Source: SIG636 sp045592105
GTDB taxonomy: Bacteria; Bacillota; Clostridia; Oscillospirales; CAG-382
Direction: 5' to 3'
Assembly: GCA_045592105.1 (NCBI GenBank)
Contig: JAZNUB010000006.1
Span: forward strand, 1 to 48,271
Length of the DNA: 48,271 nt
Of the stretch, positions 21,920 through 30,988 are shown piece after piece; position 1 is the stretch's first letter, and every line of letters starts with the position of its first letter. The notes below the pieces were generated by a model. It was given only the letters and a program-made list of their open reading frames with translations. It had not been told where the DNA came from and ran no database searches. The translations under genes were made by a program, and so were the position numbers.

Positions 21920-23136
21920 AGCTTAACCTCCCCCTTAGATTTTAAGGATTCCATAAGCGCTTCGGGAGAAACGGATTTGGGATAGCCCAATATTCTGCCT
22001 GTTTCTGCAAAGCGATAGCAGGAAACCACGTGGGTATCACTAATCTGAATTTCAGGCGGATAATCGCCCTTGCACTTTTCCGTGCAGTACTCGCATCTGT
22101 CACGGAAATAGCAGTAGTTAGGCATATTAACGGGGTTTGGAACGGAGCCGGGGATATTATAAAGCTCGTCCACCTTTTTGCCAACAACGGGCTTGGATTT
22201 CATCAAGCCGATGGTATACGGATGGCAAGGATTGTGGAAAATATCCTCCGCTGTGCCCTTTTCAACAACGCGGCCCGCGTACATAACAACAACGTAATCC
22301 GCCATATTTGCAACAACACCAAGGTCGTGCGTTATAAGCATAATGGAGGAGTTAATCTTATCCTTCAGCTTTTTAAGCAAATCAAGTATCTGTGCCTGAA
22401 TGGTAACGTCAAGCGCCGTAGTAGGCTCATCCGCGATGATAAGCGAAGGGGTGCAAGCAAGCGCTATCGCTATCATAACACGCTGGCGCATACCACCCGA
22501 AAGCTCGTGCGGGTACATATTATATACGCCCTCCTTGTTGGCGATACCAACAAGCTCAAGCATATCAAGCGCACGCGCTTTAATATCGGCCTTGCTTGTG
22601 CCCTTATTGTGAAGTATCAAAACCTCTTCTATTTGCGCGCCGATTTTAAACACGGGGTTAAGGCTTGTCATCGGCTCTTGAAATATCATAGAAACTAAGT
22701 TGCCGCGTATATCCTGCATCTTGGAGGTGGGGGTGTTTACTATGTTATACGCCTTCCCATCGCCTGCGTTAAAGCGTATCTCACCGCCAACAACCTGACC
22801 GGTGGGGCGCTGTAAAAGCTGCATAATGGAAAGCGAAGTAACGCTTTTGCCACAGCCCGATTCACCAACAACGCCAACCGTGGTACACTTGGGAACGTTA
22901 AAGCTAACACCGTCTACCGCCTTAACCGTGCCGATATCCGTAAAGAAATAGGTACAAACGTTGTCCAGCTCAAGAACGTTGTTAGGGTCCTTCATAGTAG
23001 TTTCGTAAAGGGCGGGGTTGCTTGCCGCGCGGTTACGAACCTTTTCAAGCTTTTTGGTTATCTTACGGTTATAGCGGGATATTTTTTTAGATTCCTTCGC
23101 GGAAATATATGAGCTTTTTTTCTTTTTTTCTGCCAT
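21916..23136 (-). CDS. oppD: Oligopeptide ABC transporter ATPase OppD-like
   Basis: The 406-residue ATPase has Walker A GESGCGKSV, signature LSGGMRQRV, Walker B LIIADEPTTALD and the C-terminal Cys-bearing domain (CYFRDRCEYCTEKC). A basic, probably flexible N-terminal extension of about 55 residues precedes the usual start of the ATPase, longer than in most OppD proteins. ATG 23136 is preferred to GTG 23145 because GGAGGG sits at the right distance. It lies 16 bp after oppC. Confidence 0.93.
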   Translation of the reverse strand: MAEKKKKSSYISAKESKKISRYNRKITKKLEKVRNRAASNPALYETTMKDPNNVLELDNVCTYFFTDIGTVKAVDGVSFNVPKCTTVGVVGESGCGKSVTSLSIMQLLQRPTGQVVGGEIRFNAGDGKAYNIVNTPTSKMQDIRGNLVSMIFQEPMTSLNPVFKIGAQIEEVLILHNKGTSKADIKARALDMLELVGIANKEGVYNMYPHELSGGMRQRVMIAIALACTPSLIIADEPTTALDVTIQAQILDLLKKLKDKINSSIMLITHDLGVVANMADYVVVMYAGRVVEKGTAEDIFHNPCHPYTIGLMKSKPVVGKKVDELYNIPGSVPNPVNMPNYCYFRDRCEYCTEKCKGDYPPEIQISDTHVVSCYRFAETGRILGYPKSVSPEALMESLKSKGEVKL

Positions 23137-23152
23137 AGCCAACACTCCCTCC

Positions 23153-25243
23153 TTATCTCTTCATCTTGGGGTCGAAAGCATCACGCAAGCCGTCGCCCAC
23201 GAAGTTGAAGGCGATAACGGTTAAGCATATCAGCATACCAACGGGCACCCAGATATATGCGTGCGACACCATGCTTGAATAGTCCGAAACGGAGTTTATC
23301 ATAGTACCCCAAGTAGCAAGGGGGTGCTTAACACCAAGCCCTAAGAAGGACAGGGTGGATTCAGTAAGAATAACGCTGCCAAGCCCCATCGTTGCGGAAA
23401 CGATAAGCTGCGGCATTACGTTGGGAACAAGGTGCCTAAAGATACGGCGGCTAACGCGCACGCCCGTAGCTTCGGTTGCAACCATAAACTCCTGCTCTCT
23501 AAGCGAAAGTATCTGGCCGCGAACAAGCCTTGCAATGCCTGCCCAGCCAAGGAAGCCAAGCAACGCCATCATCCACGCAAGCCTTGTGTAAGGTGGCATT
23601 TGCGTTTTATCAAAGAACGCGCCGAGGATTATAAGCAACGGCATAGAGGGGATGCAGTAGAACACGTCGACAAGCCTCATTATCAAGCTATCAATAAATC
23701 CGCCGAAATAGCCTGCAATACCGCCCATAATAACGCCAAGTATGGTTTCGATAATAACAACTATAAAGCCAACAAGCAACGATACACGGCCGCCGTACAT
23801 CATACGCGCCAAAAGGTCGTAACCGTCACCATCGGTGCCAAGCAGATGAAACTCCCTCGAAACGTCGGAGCCGGGTGCGGCAAACCTATCTATAAGGAAC
23901 TGTATACGGTCACAACGAACCTCGTAAACGTTATTCTTAAGTGTAATGCTTATATCAGCGGGCTTATAAACGGTATTACCGTTTTCGTCCTTCATTATAG
24001 AAGCATCCTCTGCCTGTGCTTCAATGGTTTGGCAGGTAACCTTTTGGGTGTTAAGCCCTGCCGCCTTCATATCAGCAACGATAGCAGACACTTCGTTTTT
24101 AAAATCAATGCTGAAATTATCGTTTCCGTCGGGACGTCTAACAATAAAGTTTGTAATAACGCCGTAATTCGTGTTGGTTGCTTTGTTTACAACAACGGTA
24201 TTACCCTCTTCGTCCTCAACAATGCTGTAATCAACGCCGTCAAAGCTAAAGCTCTTTTCGCCCTCGCCGTTGCCCATAGCGCTGAAGGCTATCGCCTTAA
24301 ACTCGTTGCTTATGGTGCTTGAGTGGTCAACCGCGTCGATAGTGTAGTTGGAATAAACGCGAACAGGCTCCTTAACGTCTTCTATACCAACGGAATAATT
24401 GCCCTCACCAACGAGCTTAACGGTATAAGTAACGTTGTCTATCTCAAAGGAGGTGTTGCCCTCTTGTATAGCGGTAGATATAGCCGCCGCAGTAGCATCA
24501 ACGTTGCCGTTAAAGCTCTGCTCAAAAAGTATCATAGGCCCGTCTGCATAAGTAACCTCGTAGGTAAACTTAACGCCCTTAACGGGTGCAACGCTGAAAT
24601 TAACGCCATCAAAGCTAAAGCTAACGGTTTTGTTGCCGCTTATCGCCGCCGCAACAGCCGCTTCAAACTCCGCGCTAATATCAGCGCCCGTATAGCTGAA
24701 CTTCTTATCAAAGCTGTTGTAGGTGCCCACAACGGTGGTAACCTTAGCAACCCCCTTAAGCTCCAAGGGGCTAACGGAATAGGTGTGTGCATCAAGGCGC
24801 TTTAGCTCAAGGTTTACGTTGTTTTCGCTTACAACCTCATAGTCGGACTTGCCAAGCTTTGAAATAATAAGCGCGTTTAACGTAACGGGAATATCATATT
24901 CAGAAAGCACGAAAGGCTCAAAGCTAACGCGCTCGCTTACCTGAGCGTAGTTTGCGTTTTCAAGCAGATCATACTTATACATTTTTTCCGTCTGCCCATA
25001 CGGGTAGAAGATAGGGCCAACAAAGGAGAAGATGAACATTATCACAAGGATAACCGTGCCGATAATAGCAAGCTTGTTACGAATAAAGCGTTTAAACACA
25101 AGCTGCATGGGGCTAAGCACCTTAACACGGTTAAGGCTGTCCAGCCCTGAATCAGCATCGGTGCCCTCTGCCCTCTTTTGCGCCTCAAGGCGTTCCTTTT
25201 CCTTTAAAACCTCGTTTATGTTTTTGTTGTTATTGCCGTTCAT
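23153..25243 (-). CDS. oppC: Oligopeptide ABC permease OppC-like with a large extracytoplasmic insert
   Basis: The 696-residue protein is about twice normal OppC length. Residues 1-80 hold the cytoplasmic N-terminus and first transmembrane helix (AIIGTVILVIMFIFSFVGPIF). The permease core resumes near residue 466 (HLLGTDGDGYDLLARMMYGGR) with five further helices and the conserved ATPase-contact loop near the C-terminus (EATGVRVSRRIFRHLVPNVMP). Residues about 85-465 are an insert that would face outward. It contains three similar segments near 187-217, 249-287 and 309-341, each a helix-like Ala stretch followed by FSFDGV-type strands. OppC normally has only about 40 residues here. An accessory peptide-binding role is inference. 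Confidence 0.9.
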   Translation of the reverse strand: MNGNNNKNINEVLKEKERLEAQKRAEGTDADSGLDSLNRVKVLSPMQLVFKRFIRNKLAIIGTVILVIMFIFSFVGPIFYPYGQTEKMYKYDLLENANYAQVSERVSFEPFVLSEYDIPVTLNALIISKLGKSDYEVVSENNVNLELKRLDAHTYSVSPLELKGVAKVTTVVGTYNSFDKKFSYTGADISAEFEAAVAAAISGNKTVSFSFDGVNFSVAPVKGVKFTYEVTYADGPMILFEQSFNGNVDATAAAISTAIQEGNTSFEIDNVTYTVKLVGEGNYSVGIEDVKEPVRVYSNYTIDAVDHSSTISNEFKAIAFSAMGNGEGEKSFSFDGVDYSIVEDEEGNTVVVNKATNTNYGVITNFIVRRPDGNDNFSIDFKNEVSAIVADMKAAGLNTQKVTCQTIEAQAEDASIMKDENGNTVYKPADISITLKNNVYEVRCDRIQFLIDRFAAPGSDVSREFHLLGTDGDGYDLLARMMYGGRVSLLVGFIVVIIETILGVIMGGIAGYFGGFIDSLIMRLVDVFYCIPSMPLLIILGAFFDKTQMPPYTRLAWMMALLGFLGWAGIARLVRGQILSLREQEFMVATEATGVRVSRRIFRHLVPNVMPQLIVSATMGLGSVILTESTLSFLGLGVKHPLATWGTMINSVSDYSSMVSHAYIWVPVGMLICLTVIAFNFVGDGLRDAFDPKMKR

Positions 25244-25260
25244 TACTTTTCCCCCTTATA

Positions 25261-26253
25261 TTAGTTTACGCGCACTCTCGGGTCAACAACGGCATACAAA
25301 ACGTCTGCAATAAGGTTGCCCAAAAGTATGAGAATAGCGGAAAAAGCAAGATAAAACATGGTAAACGGAATATCGCCGCCTATCATGGAGTAATAGCTAA
25401 TATAGCCTATACCGCGGATAGAGAAAAGCGTTTCGGTAATAAGCGCACCGGAAAAAAGCCCCGGCAAGCTACCGCCAAGGATGGTAACAAGCGGTATCAA
25501 GGTGTTGCGGAACGCGTGCTTGTTTATAACCTTGCTTTCGGGCAAGCCCTTTGCCCTTGCGGTACGGATATAATCGGCATTAAGCACCTCAAGCATATTG
25601 GTACGGGTATAACGCATAAGGCTGCCTATACCGATAACAACCAGCGTTATGGCAGGCAAAATAAAGTGCTTTGCGCTATCTAAAAACTTATCAAAACCAA
25701 CAAGCTGCCCTTCAAGCCTTGCGGTTTCCATACCAAACGGCGGCAACCAATCCAATTTAACGGCAAAGATCATCTTTAAAACGGTTGCCACAAAGAAGGT
25801 TGGCATAGATATACCTATCAAGGAGATAACCGTAACGGAATAATCCGTTAGGCTGTACTGCTTTCTTGCGGCGTAAACACCCAAGGGTACGGCTATAAGA
25901 ACCTGCAATACAAAAGCTATAAGCGAAAGATAAAAGCTGTTCCAGATAACTTGGCGGAACTTTTCGGTAACGGGTATGGACCACCACCAGCTATCGCCAA
26001 AGTCACCCTTAACGGCAGTGCTAAGCCATGTAACATAGCCTTTAAACGGGCCTTTGTTCAAGCCGTATTCGGCATTCAATTCCTCAAGCCATTCATCGGC
26101 GCTCTTCATATTACCCGGTCTGGTAGCAAGCTCACGCGCGGTACTTTCCGCGTAGGACTGGGGTAGATTATACATAACCAAATAGATTATGAACATTGCA
26201 AAAAACAGAATTACTACCGACATCAAAACTCTTTTCAAGATAAACTTTAACAT
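25261..26253 (-). CDS. oppB: Oligopeptide ABC permease OppB-like
   Basis: The 330-residue protein has six transmembrane helices and the permease consensus, including YIRTARAKGLPESKVINKHA, the loop that contacts the ATPase. It forms the pore with OppC. An extracytoplasmic segment of normal length follows helix 1, so the expansion seen in OppC is not shared. It is 17 bp before oppC and 276 bp after oppA. Confidence 0.93.
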   Translation of the reverse strand: MLKFILKRVLMSVVILFFAMFIIYLVMYNLPQSYAESTARELATRPGNMKSADEWLEELNAEYGLNKGPFKGYVTWLSTAVKGDFGDSWWWSIPVTEKFRQVIWNSFYLSLIAFVLQVLIAVPLGVYAARKQYSLTDYSVTVISLIGISMPTFFVATVLKMIFAVKLDWLPPFGMETARLEGQLVGFDKFLDSAKHFILPAITLVVIGIGSLMRYTRTNMLEVLNADYIRTARAKGLPESKVINKHAFRNTLIPLVTILGGSLPGLFSGALITETLFSIRGIGYISYYSMIGGDIPFTMFYLAFSAILILLGNLIADVLYAVVDPRVRVN

Positions 26254-26529
26254 TGCAGTTCCTTCTCTCCCTTAACAAATGGAATAAAACGCCCAAAAGA
26301 CACGAAAGGCAAATATCAGTTAAGCGTTCTGCGCGCAAAATAAGCTGCACCGCTATCCATGCACAAGGCTTGCGCTTATGCACGGGTAGCGATGACCGAT
26401 AAAAAATCGGTTCTCTGCCATAGAAACGCTTGATAGGAGCCCGCCAAAACGGGCCCCTATCATATAAAAATTAATTATCTATGCTTTTATAAAGCCTTAT
26501 CAATAATTAAAATCGTTTGTATGCGCTGA
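26254..26529 (-). other. oppA-oppB intergenic region
   Basis: No supported gene. It contains the hairpin at 26432-26461, which probably reduces read-through from oppA into oppB, and a small ACCGAT/ATCGGT hairpin near 26385. Such attenuating hairpins allow the binding protein to be made in excess over the permease. Confidence 0.6.
26432..26461 (-). terminator. Hairpin after oppA (partial terminator)
   Basis: GATAGGAGCCCG pairs with CGGGCCCCTATC apart from one A-C position; the loop is 6 nt. There is no T run in the minus direction, so it may protect the oppA 3' end rather than end transcription. Confidence 0.6.
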
Positions 26530-28902
26530 TTATTTAACAGCGGGAAGCATTTCAAGACCTTCAATGTCTTGCATCCAGCTCCAGTAAGTGGTGATATCGG
26601 GGGTAAGAGTGGTAACGTCAATCCTTTCAGAGCTGAATATTGTGCATTCCTGTCTCTGATATACGGGAATTTCAACACCCCAGTCAAGAATGATGTCAAG
26701 ACAAGCCTTATAAACGGTCTTTCTGTAGGAGTTGTCGGCAGAAGTGCGAGCGTCCATTATATACTTATCAAGGTCAGCATCCTGGATACCGTAGTGGTTG
26801 CTTTCGGTAGAGCCTTCAAGACCAAAGATGTTGGAGCTGTGGTATACCTGATACATATCAGGGTCAATGCCAGCGCTCCATGCTGCTGCCCACATATTGC
26901 AGGAGCCGCTTTCAAGCGCATCCCAAAGCTCCTGAGAGTTGGAGGGGTCATAAATGTTAAGGGTTAAGCCGATCTTCTCAAGCTGTTCCTTAGCGCTGGT
27001 AACGATGTTGTAGGAAGGATGGTCGCCCTTACCGTCTGCGGGGATGATGAACTCGTAGGAAAGGGATGCACCTTCGGGAGCGGCAGTAAACTTGCCTGCT
27101 GCATCGTCCCAAGTATAACCTGCAGCCTTAAGGAAGCCGATAGCAGCCTTAACGGCAGCATCAACCTTCTGCTCGGTGGTCATATCAGATGTGAATATAG
27201 CCTTGCCCTCAACGTCCTTGGAGTAAGCTATAGCGTAGCCTTCATCTGCAGGCTTGGGAGCTGCCCAAGAGGTGTTGGAGATAGGATAGTTTATAACGGA
27301 AGCTCTGTCACCGTAGTAGGAATCGATAACGGTATCTCTATATACGGAGAAGAGGGTGGAAAATGCTTTTCTAAGGTTCTTGGAAGCATCGGAAGCGATA
27401 TCGTCGCCAACCTTAACGGTGGTAGCGCAGATACCGATGTAGCCGTAACCAAGGAAGTCAACAGACTGATAAGTAATAACGTCGCCCGTAAGGTTGCCGT
27501 TGTTAGCCTTCTTGATGGATTCGATAATAGCACCCTCAAGGTCGGGAGCAGAAATGTCAAGAGTGCCTGTGGTGATACCTGCAACCTTGTCTGCATTGGT
27601 GGTTATTTCCTGGAACTTAATGTTGGTTATCTTGGGAGCGCCCTTGTAGTAATTTTCGTTAGCTACGAAGGAAACAACGCCGTTTTCATAACCTACAAAC
27701 TTATATGGACCTGCGCCCATGGGCTTAGTGGTCTTATCTTTTACGGAAGAAATGTCACCCTTGGGAAAGCCGAACATATTCTTAGCATAGTCATACTTAG
27801 CTGCATCGCCATAGTAGTGGAGAGGAGCTACGGTTATACCAAGCTGGGTGATCGTAACAGCATCAAACTTAGAGGTGGTTACCTTAAAGGAGAAGTCACC
27901 GGTCTTTTCAATACCGGAGATGTTAGCAGCAGAATCACCGGTGTTAACGCCCTTATTTAAGTTGGCAGCCTTGTCGCCAAGCTCGTTATCAATAAAGGTC
28001 ATAATGGAAGTGCCTGCGGATTCATAGTCAATACCGTTAGCAGAGAAGTCCCAGCTTCCGTCTTCCTGAACGCCCATGTTATCAACTATTGCCTGCCAGA
28101 ACTCTTCAACGGTGGTAACACCGTCATAGCCCCAGTTGGGAGCAGCAGTAGCAACGTCGGTACCGTAGCCGTTAGCTATACAGTAATCAACGATTTCCTG
28201 AGCGAACTTAGGACCTGCAGCGTCAACTGCTGCCCAGAAAGCAGCGGTATCTTCTTCAGAAACAAGCTCAGATTTGCCTTCCTTACCTGCTTTAGCGATA
28301 ATGTTACGAACGGATTCCATACCGCTACGATACTCTTCCATACCAACGATGGGAAGAGTGTAGAAGGTAGAAGAACCATCATAGGTGGGGTCAGCAAGAA
28401 CGTACATAGAGAAAATAACGTCATCAACGTTGAGGATCTCACCGTCGGAGAACTTAACGTCTTCACGAAGAGTAAACTCATAAACAACGGTGCCGTCATC
28501 ATTCTGGGTGATAACACAGTCAGCAATACCGTCATAGCTATACTCGGTACCGTTAAAGGTGTGCTTTTCACCGGTCTTACCAAGAAGTATTGTGTTGCCT
28601 TCTCTGTCTATGTTAAGAAGGCCGATGGAAACTAAACCGGCAACGTCCTGGTCATAAGAAGTTTTAGCAAAGAAGGGGCTAAACTTCTCAGAGAAGGGGT
28701 CGTAGCCAACAACAAGAGTGTCAGCACCTGTATACTCGTCTTCACTAACGTCTTCGCTAGCGTCAACAGAGGTATCGGTGGAAGCATCGGGAGCGGTAGA
28801 TGAAGTGTCATCTGCAGGTTTGCTGTCACAAGCAGCAAACATAGAAACTGCCATGAATACAACAAGCATCATCGCAATAATAGATTTGAATGTCGCTTTC
28901 AT
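26530..28902 (-). CDS. oppA: Oligopeptide-binding lipoprotein OppA-like
   Basis: The protein of about 790 residues has a lipoprotein signal ending in FAAC with lipid-bearing Cys25, then an acidic Ser/Asp linker (STAPDASTDTSVDASEDVSE) and a SBP_bac_5 domain (VVGYDPFSEKFSPFFAKT..., MGAGPYKFVGYENG, YKGAPKITNIKFQEI). It would capture peptides outside the membrane and deliver them to OppB/OppC. It is larger than typical OppA (about 550 residues); part of the added length lies at about 190-300. The start at 28902 follows GGAGG; TTG at 28920 overlaps that site. It has its own promoter at 29060-29089 with a 150-nt leader. Confidence 0.92.
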   Translation of the reverse strand: MKATFKSIIAMMLVVFMAVSMFAACDSKPADDTSSTAPDASTDTSVDASEDVSEDEYTGADTLVVGYDPFSEKFSPFFAKTSYDQDVAGLVSIGLLNIDREGNTILLGKTGEKHTFNGTEYSYDGIADCVITQNDDGTVVYEFTLREDVKFSDGEILNVDDVIFSMYVLADPTYDGSSTFYTLPIVGMEEYRSGMESVRNIIAKAGKEGKSELVSEEDTAAFWAAVDAAGPKFAQEIVDYCIANGYGTDVATAAPNWGYDGVTTVEEFWQAIVDNMGVQEDGSWDFSANGIDYESAGTSIMTFIDNELGDKAANLNKGVNTGDSAANISGIEKTGDFSFKVTTSKFDAVTITQLGITVAPLHYYGDAAKYDYAKNMFGFPKGDISSVKDKTTKPMGAGPYKFVGYENGVVSFVANENYYKGAPKITNIKFQEITTNADKVAGITTGTLDISAPDLEGAIIESIKKANNGNLTGDVITYQSVDFLGYGYIGICATTVKVGDDIASDASKNLRKAFSTLFSVYRDTVIDSYYGDRASVINYPISNTSWAAPKPADEGYAIAYSKDVEGKAIFTSDMTTEQKVDAAVKAAIGFLKAAGYTWDDAAGKFTAAPEGASLSYEFIIPADGKGDHPSYNIVTSAKEQLEKIGLTLNIYDPSNSQELWDALESGSCNMWAAAWSAGIDPDMYQVYHSSNIFGLEGSTESNHYGIQDADLDKYIMDARTSADNSYRKTVYKACLDIILDWGVEIPVYQRQECTIFSSERIDVTTLTPDITTYWSWMQDIEGLEMLPAVK

Positions 28903-29059
28903 TATAAAGTATTCCTCCAAAAATAATATTTATCTGAAGCGCCAAACGGCACACAGACATCAAAAGCACAAACAGCATCGCCCAAAAACAGCAAAACGCC
29001 CATTTTACAAGGCTTTTTTGCGCTGCTTATACAAGGGCACAGCTATCCGAGTTAAGCAC

Positions 29060-29089
29060 ATTATATCACAGGGTTTGTCGCATTGTCAA
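29060..29089 (-). promoter_or_regulatory. Promoter of the opp operon
   Basis: On the minus strand TTGACA (29084-29089) and TATAAT (29060-29065) have an 18-bp spacer. The leader of about 150 nt to oppA shows no motif I recognise. Confidence 0.75.
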
Positions 29090-29127
29090 TAGTTTTGTTG
29101 ACGGCGGATACGCCAAGGAAAGCCCGC

Positions 29128-29688
29128 TTAAACGTATTCCTTTTCGTCCACGTCTGTATCCACCTCAACGGTTTTAAATGCGCTTTTTTTAGAAAACAGG
29201 AAGGCGGATATCCCAACAAGCGCCGCAGACGGTATAAGCGCGCACAAATCGCCTGCCGCAAAGCCGTTTGTTATGCAATGCGCCGCGCTTGCAAGCAAGC
29301 AAACGCCCGAAAACAGCATATTACATATAAGCGTTTTACCTATTCTGTGCTCCGTTTTATCCCTGCGCTCGCGAACGAACGGAGCCTTTGTTGTATACAA
29401 ATACACAACGGCAACGCAAAGATAGCCAATAGGCCAAAAGCAAAACAAATGCGGAAACACCACGAAATACCCACGCATAATATCGGTATAGCACACAAAC
29501 GGGAACACAAAAAGCGCGCACATCAAAGCCGCACAAACGGTAAACAGCGTGCGTGCAGAGGTAAACGTACGCTTATCCGCACCAAAGCCGTAATACTTGC
29601 CCGTGTAAACGATGGTTCTTTGTTCCTTGCCGTTCTCGTCAAAATCGTAATTGGTTTTATAGTCCTTGAGATATTTTTTAGAAAACAT
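29128..29688 (-). CDS. Hypothetical integral membrane protein
   Basis: The 186-residue protein has about four hydrophobic segments (near residues 50-70, 77-95, 118-138 and 145-163) between a polar N-terminus containing GKEQRTIVYTGKYYGFG and an acidic tail. I do not recognise a family. AGGGAG lies upstream of the ATG. It is followed by the opp promoter and flanked by the divergent psd gene, so it seems to be transcribed alone. Confidence 0.7.
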   Translation of the reverse strand: MFSKKYLKDYKTNYDFDENGKEQRTIVYTGKYYGFGADKRTFTSARTLFTVCAALMCALFVFPFVCYTDIMRGYFVVFPHLFCFWPIGYLCVAVVYLYTTKAPFVRERRDKTEHRIGKTLICNMLFSGVCLLASAAHCITNGFAAGDLCALIPSAALVGISAFLFSKKSAFKTVEVDTDVDEKEYV

Positions 29689-29797
29689 TTCCGTTTCTCC
29701 CTAAAAAAGTATAGCTAAAAGCTTTAAAATCACATTAATTATAGCACACATTTTTACAAATGGAAGTATAAAACATCAAAATTCTCTTTTCTATTTG

Positions 29798-29827
29798 TTG
29801 ACAAAGCCATACGGCAGATGATATAAT
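29798..29827 (+). promoter_or_regulatory. Promoter of psd
   Basis: TTGACA and TATAAT are separated by 18 bp, about 30 bp before the start codon. Confidence 0.75.
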
Positions 29828-29856
29828 AACGCAAGCTTTAATAAGAATTTTAAGGA

Positions 29857-30744
29857 ATGATGGATATGGCTTTGCTTATGAAGGATCGAAGCGGCAACTA
29901 TATTATCGTAGGCAACAAGCAGGATAAAACGCTTAGGTTTTTGTATAAAACGCTGTCCGGCAGGGTGGTTTTAAAGCTGTTAACGCGCCCCGTGGTATCA
30001 AAGGTAACGGGCAGGGTGATGAACAGCAGGATAACCTCGTTTGCGGCAAAAAACGCAATCAAAAAGCGCAAGATAGAAACCTCTATGCTGGAAAAAACAA
30101 AGTTTCGCTCTTATAACGATTTCTTTACCAGAAAGCTTAAGGAGGGCGGCAGGGTTGTTGATATGTGCCCCTCCTCGCTTGTAAGCCCTTGTGACAGCAA
30201 GCTTTCCGCCTACGATATAGGGGAGGACAGTAGGTTTATAATAAAAGGCACTCCGTATACGGTTAAGGATTTGCTTGGCGGCGATGCCGTTTATAAGGAC
30301 TATATCGGCGGCAAATGCCTTGTTTTCAGGCTTGCCGTGGACGATTATCATCGCTACTGTTATTTTGACAACGGCTTTAAGGGCGAGAACAAGTTTTTAA
30401 AGGGCGTGCTGCATACGGTGCATCCGATAGTTGTGGGCGAATACAACATATATAAGCGCAACTGCCGCGAATACACGGTTATGGAAACGCAAAACTTCGG
30501 CCGTGCCGTGCAGGTAGAGGTTGGCGCGATGATGGTTGGCAAAATCAAAAACTTCCACGGCGCGCACAGCTTTAAGCGCGGCGAGGAAAAGGGTATGTTT
30601 GAGTTTGGCGGCTCCACTATCGTGTTGCTTTTTGCTAAAGACACCGTTAAGCTGGACGATGATATTGTACGCAACAGCGCGAGCAGCGTTGAAACGATAG
30701 TTAAATACGGCGAAAAAATAGGTATTTCCGTAAAAAACGCGTAA
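29857..30744 (+). CDS. psd: Phosphatidylserine decarboxylase
   Basis: The protein of about 295 residues has the PSD motifs VDDYHRYCYFDNG and, near the C-terminus, FGGSTIVLLF, where the Gly-Ser bond is cut to make the pyruvoyl cofactor. It makes phosphatidylethanolamine from phosphatidylserine at the membrane. The serine site reads GGST where proteobacterial enzymes have LGST, a variant common in clostridial homologues as I recall. Three in-frame ATG codons lie at 29857, 29860 and 29866; AAGGA at 29852-29856 fits the third best. No phosphatidylserine synthase gene is in the window. Confidence 0.9.
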   Translation: MMDMALLMKDRSGNYIIVGNKQDKTLRFLYKTLSGRVVLKLLTRPVVSKVTGRVMNSRITSFAAKNAIKKRKIETSMLEKTKFRSYNDFFTRKLKEGGRVVDMCPSSLVSPCDSKLSAYDIGEDSRFIIKGTPYTVKDLLGGDAVYKDYIGGKCLVFRLAVDDYHRYCYFDNGFKGENKFLKGVLHTVHPIVVGEYNIYKRNCREYTVMETQNFGRAVQVEVGAMMVGKIKNFHGAHSFKRGEEKGMFEFGGSTIVLLFAKDTVKLDDDIVRNSASSVETIVKYGEKIGISVKNA

Positions 30745-30751
30745 ACAGCTA

Positions 30752-30780
30752 TTGACAAGGGCTGTATTAAATGTTACAAT
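30752..30780 (+). promoter_or_regulatory. Promoter of the SAM riboswitch-metK unit
   Basis: TTGACA and TACAAT have a 17-bp spacer. The start near 30787 lies 11 nt before riboswitch helix P1. Confidence 0.75.
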
Positions 30781-30797
30781 TAAGCGAAAATTTTATA

Positions 30798-30957
30798 TTC
30801 TTATCAAGAGTGGTGGAGGGAACTGCCCAATGAAGCCCGACAACCTGCCTGCTTTTTTGCGGCAAGGTGTCAAATCAGCGACTGTGTTCGGAAGATAAGA
30901 AGAAGCAACGGCTTTATAGGTATGCCCCTTCTTATCGTAAGAAGGGGCGTTGTTTTT
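30798..30957 (+). promoter_or_regulatory. SAM-I (S-box) riboswitch with terminator
   Basis: The aptamer runs from about 30798 to 30901. P1 pairs TTCTTATC with GATAAGAA, and the S-box cores AAGAGTGGTGGAGGGA, AATGAAGCCCGACAACC and AAGGTGTCAAATC are present. A GCCCCTTCTTA/TAAGAAGGGGC terminator follows at 30924-30948 with GTTGTTTTT. The 5' terminator arm repeats the CTTATC of P1, so anti-terminator switching by SAM is direct. It should turn metK off when SAM is plentiful. Confidence 0.95.
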
Positions 30958-30988
30958 ACCGCTTGGTATTGTGAAAGGAGCAGTATTT

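Noticed and set aside
27019..27960. 313-codon plus-strand frame opposite oppA
   Set aside because: No domain, and the minus-strand OppA reading has a lipobox and SBP_bac_5 motifs.
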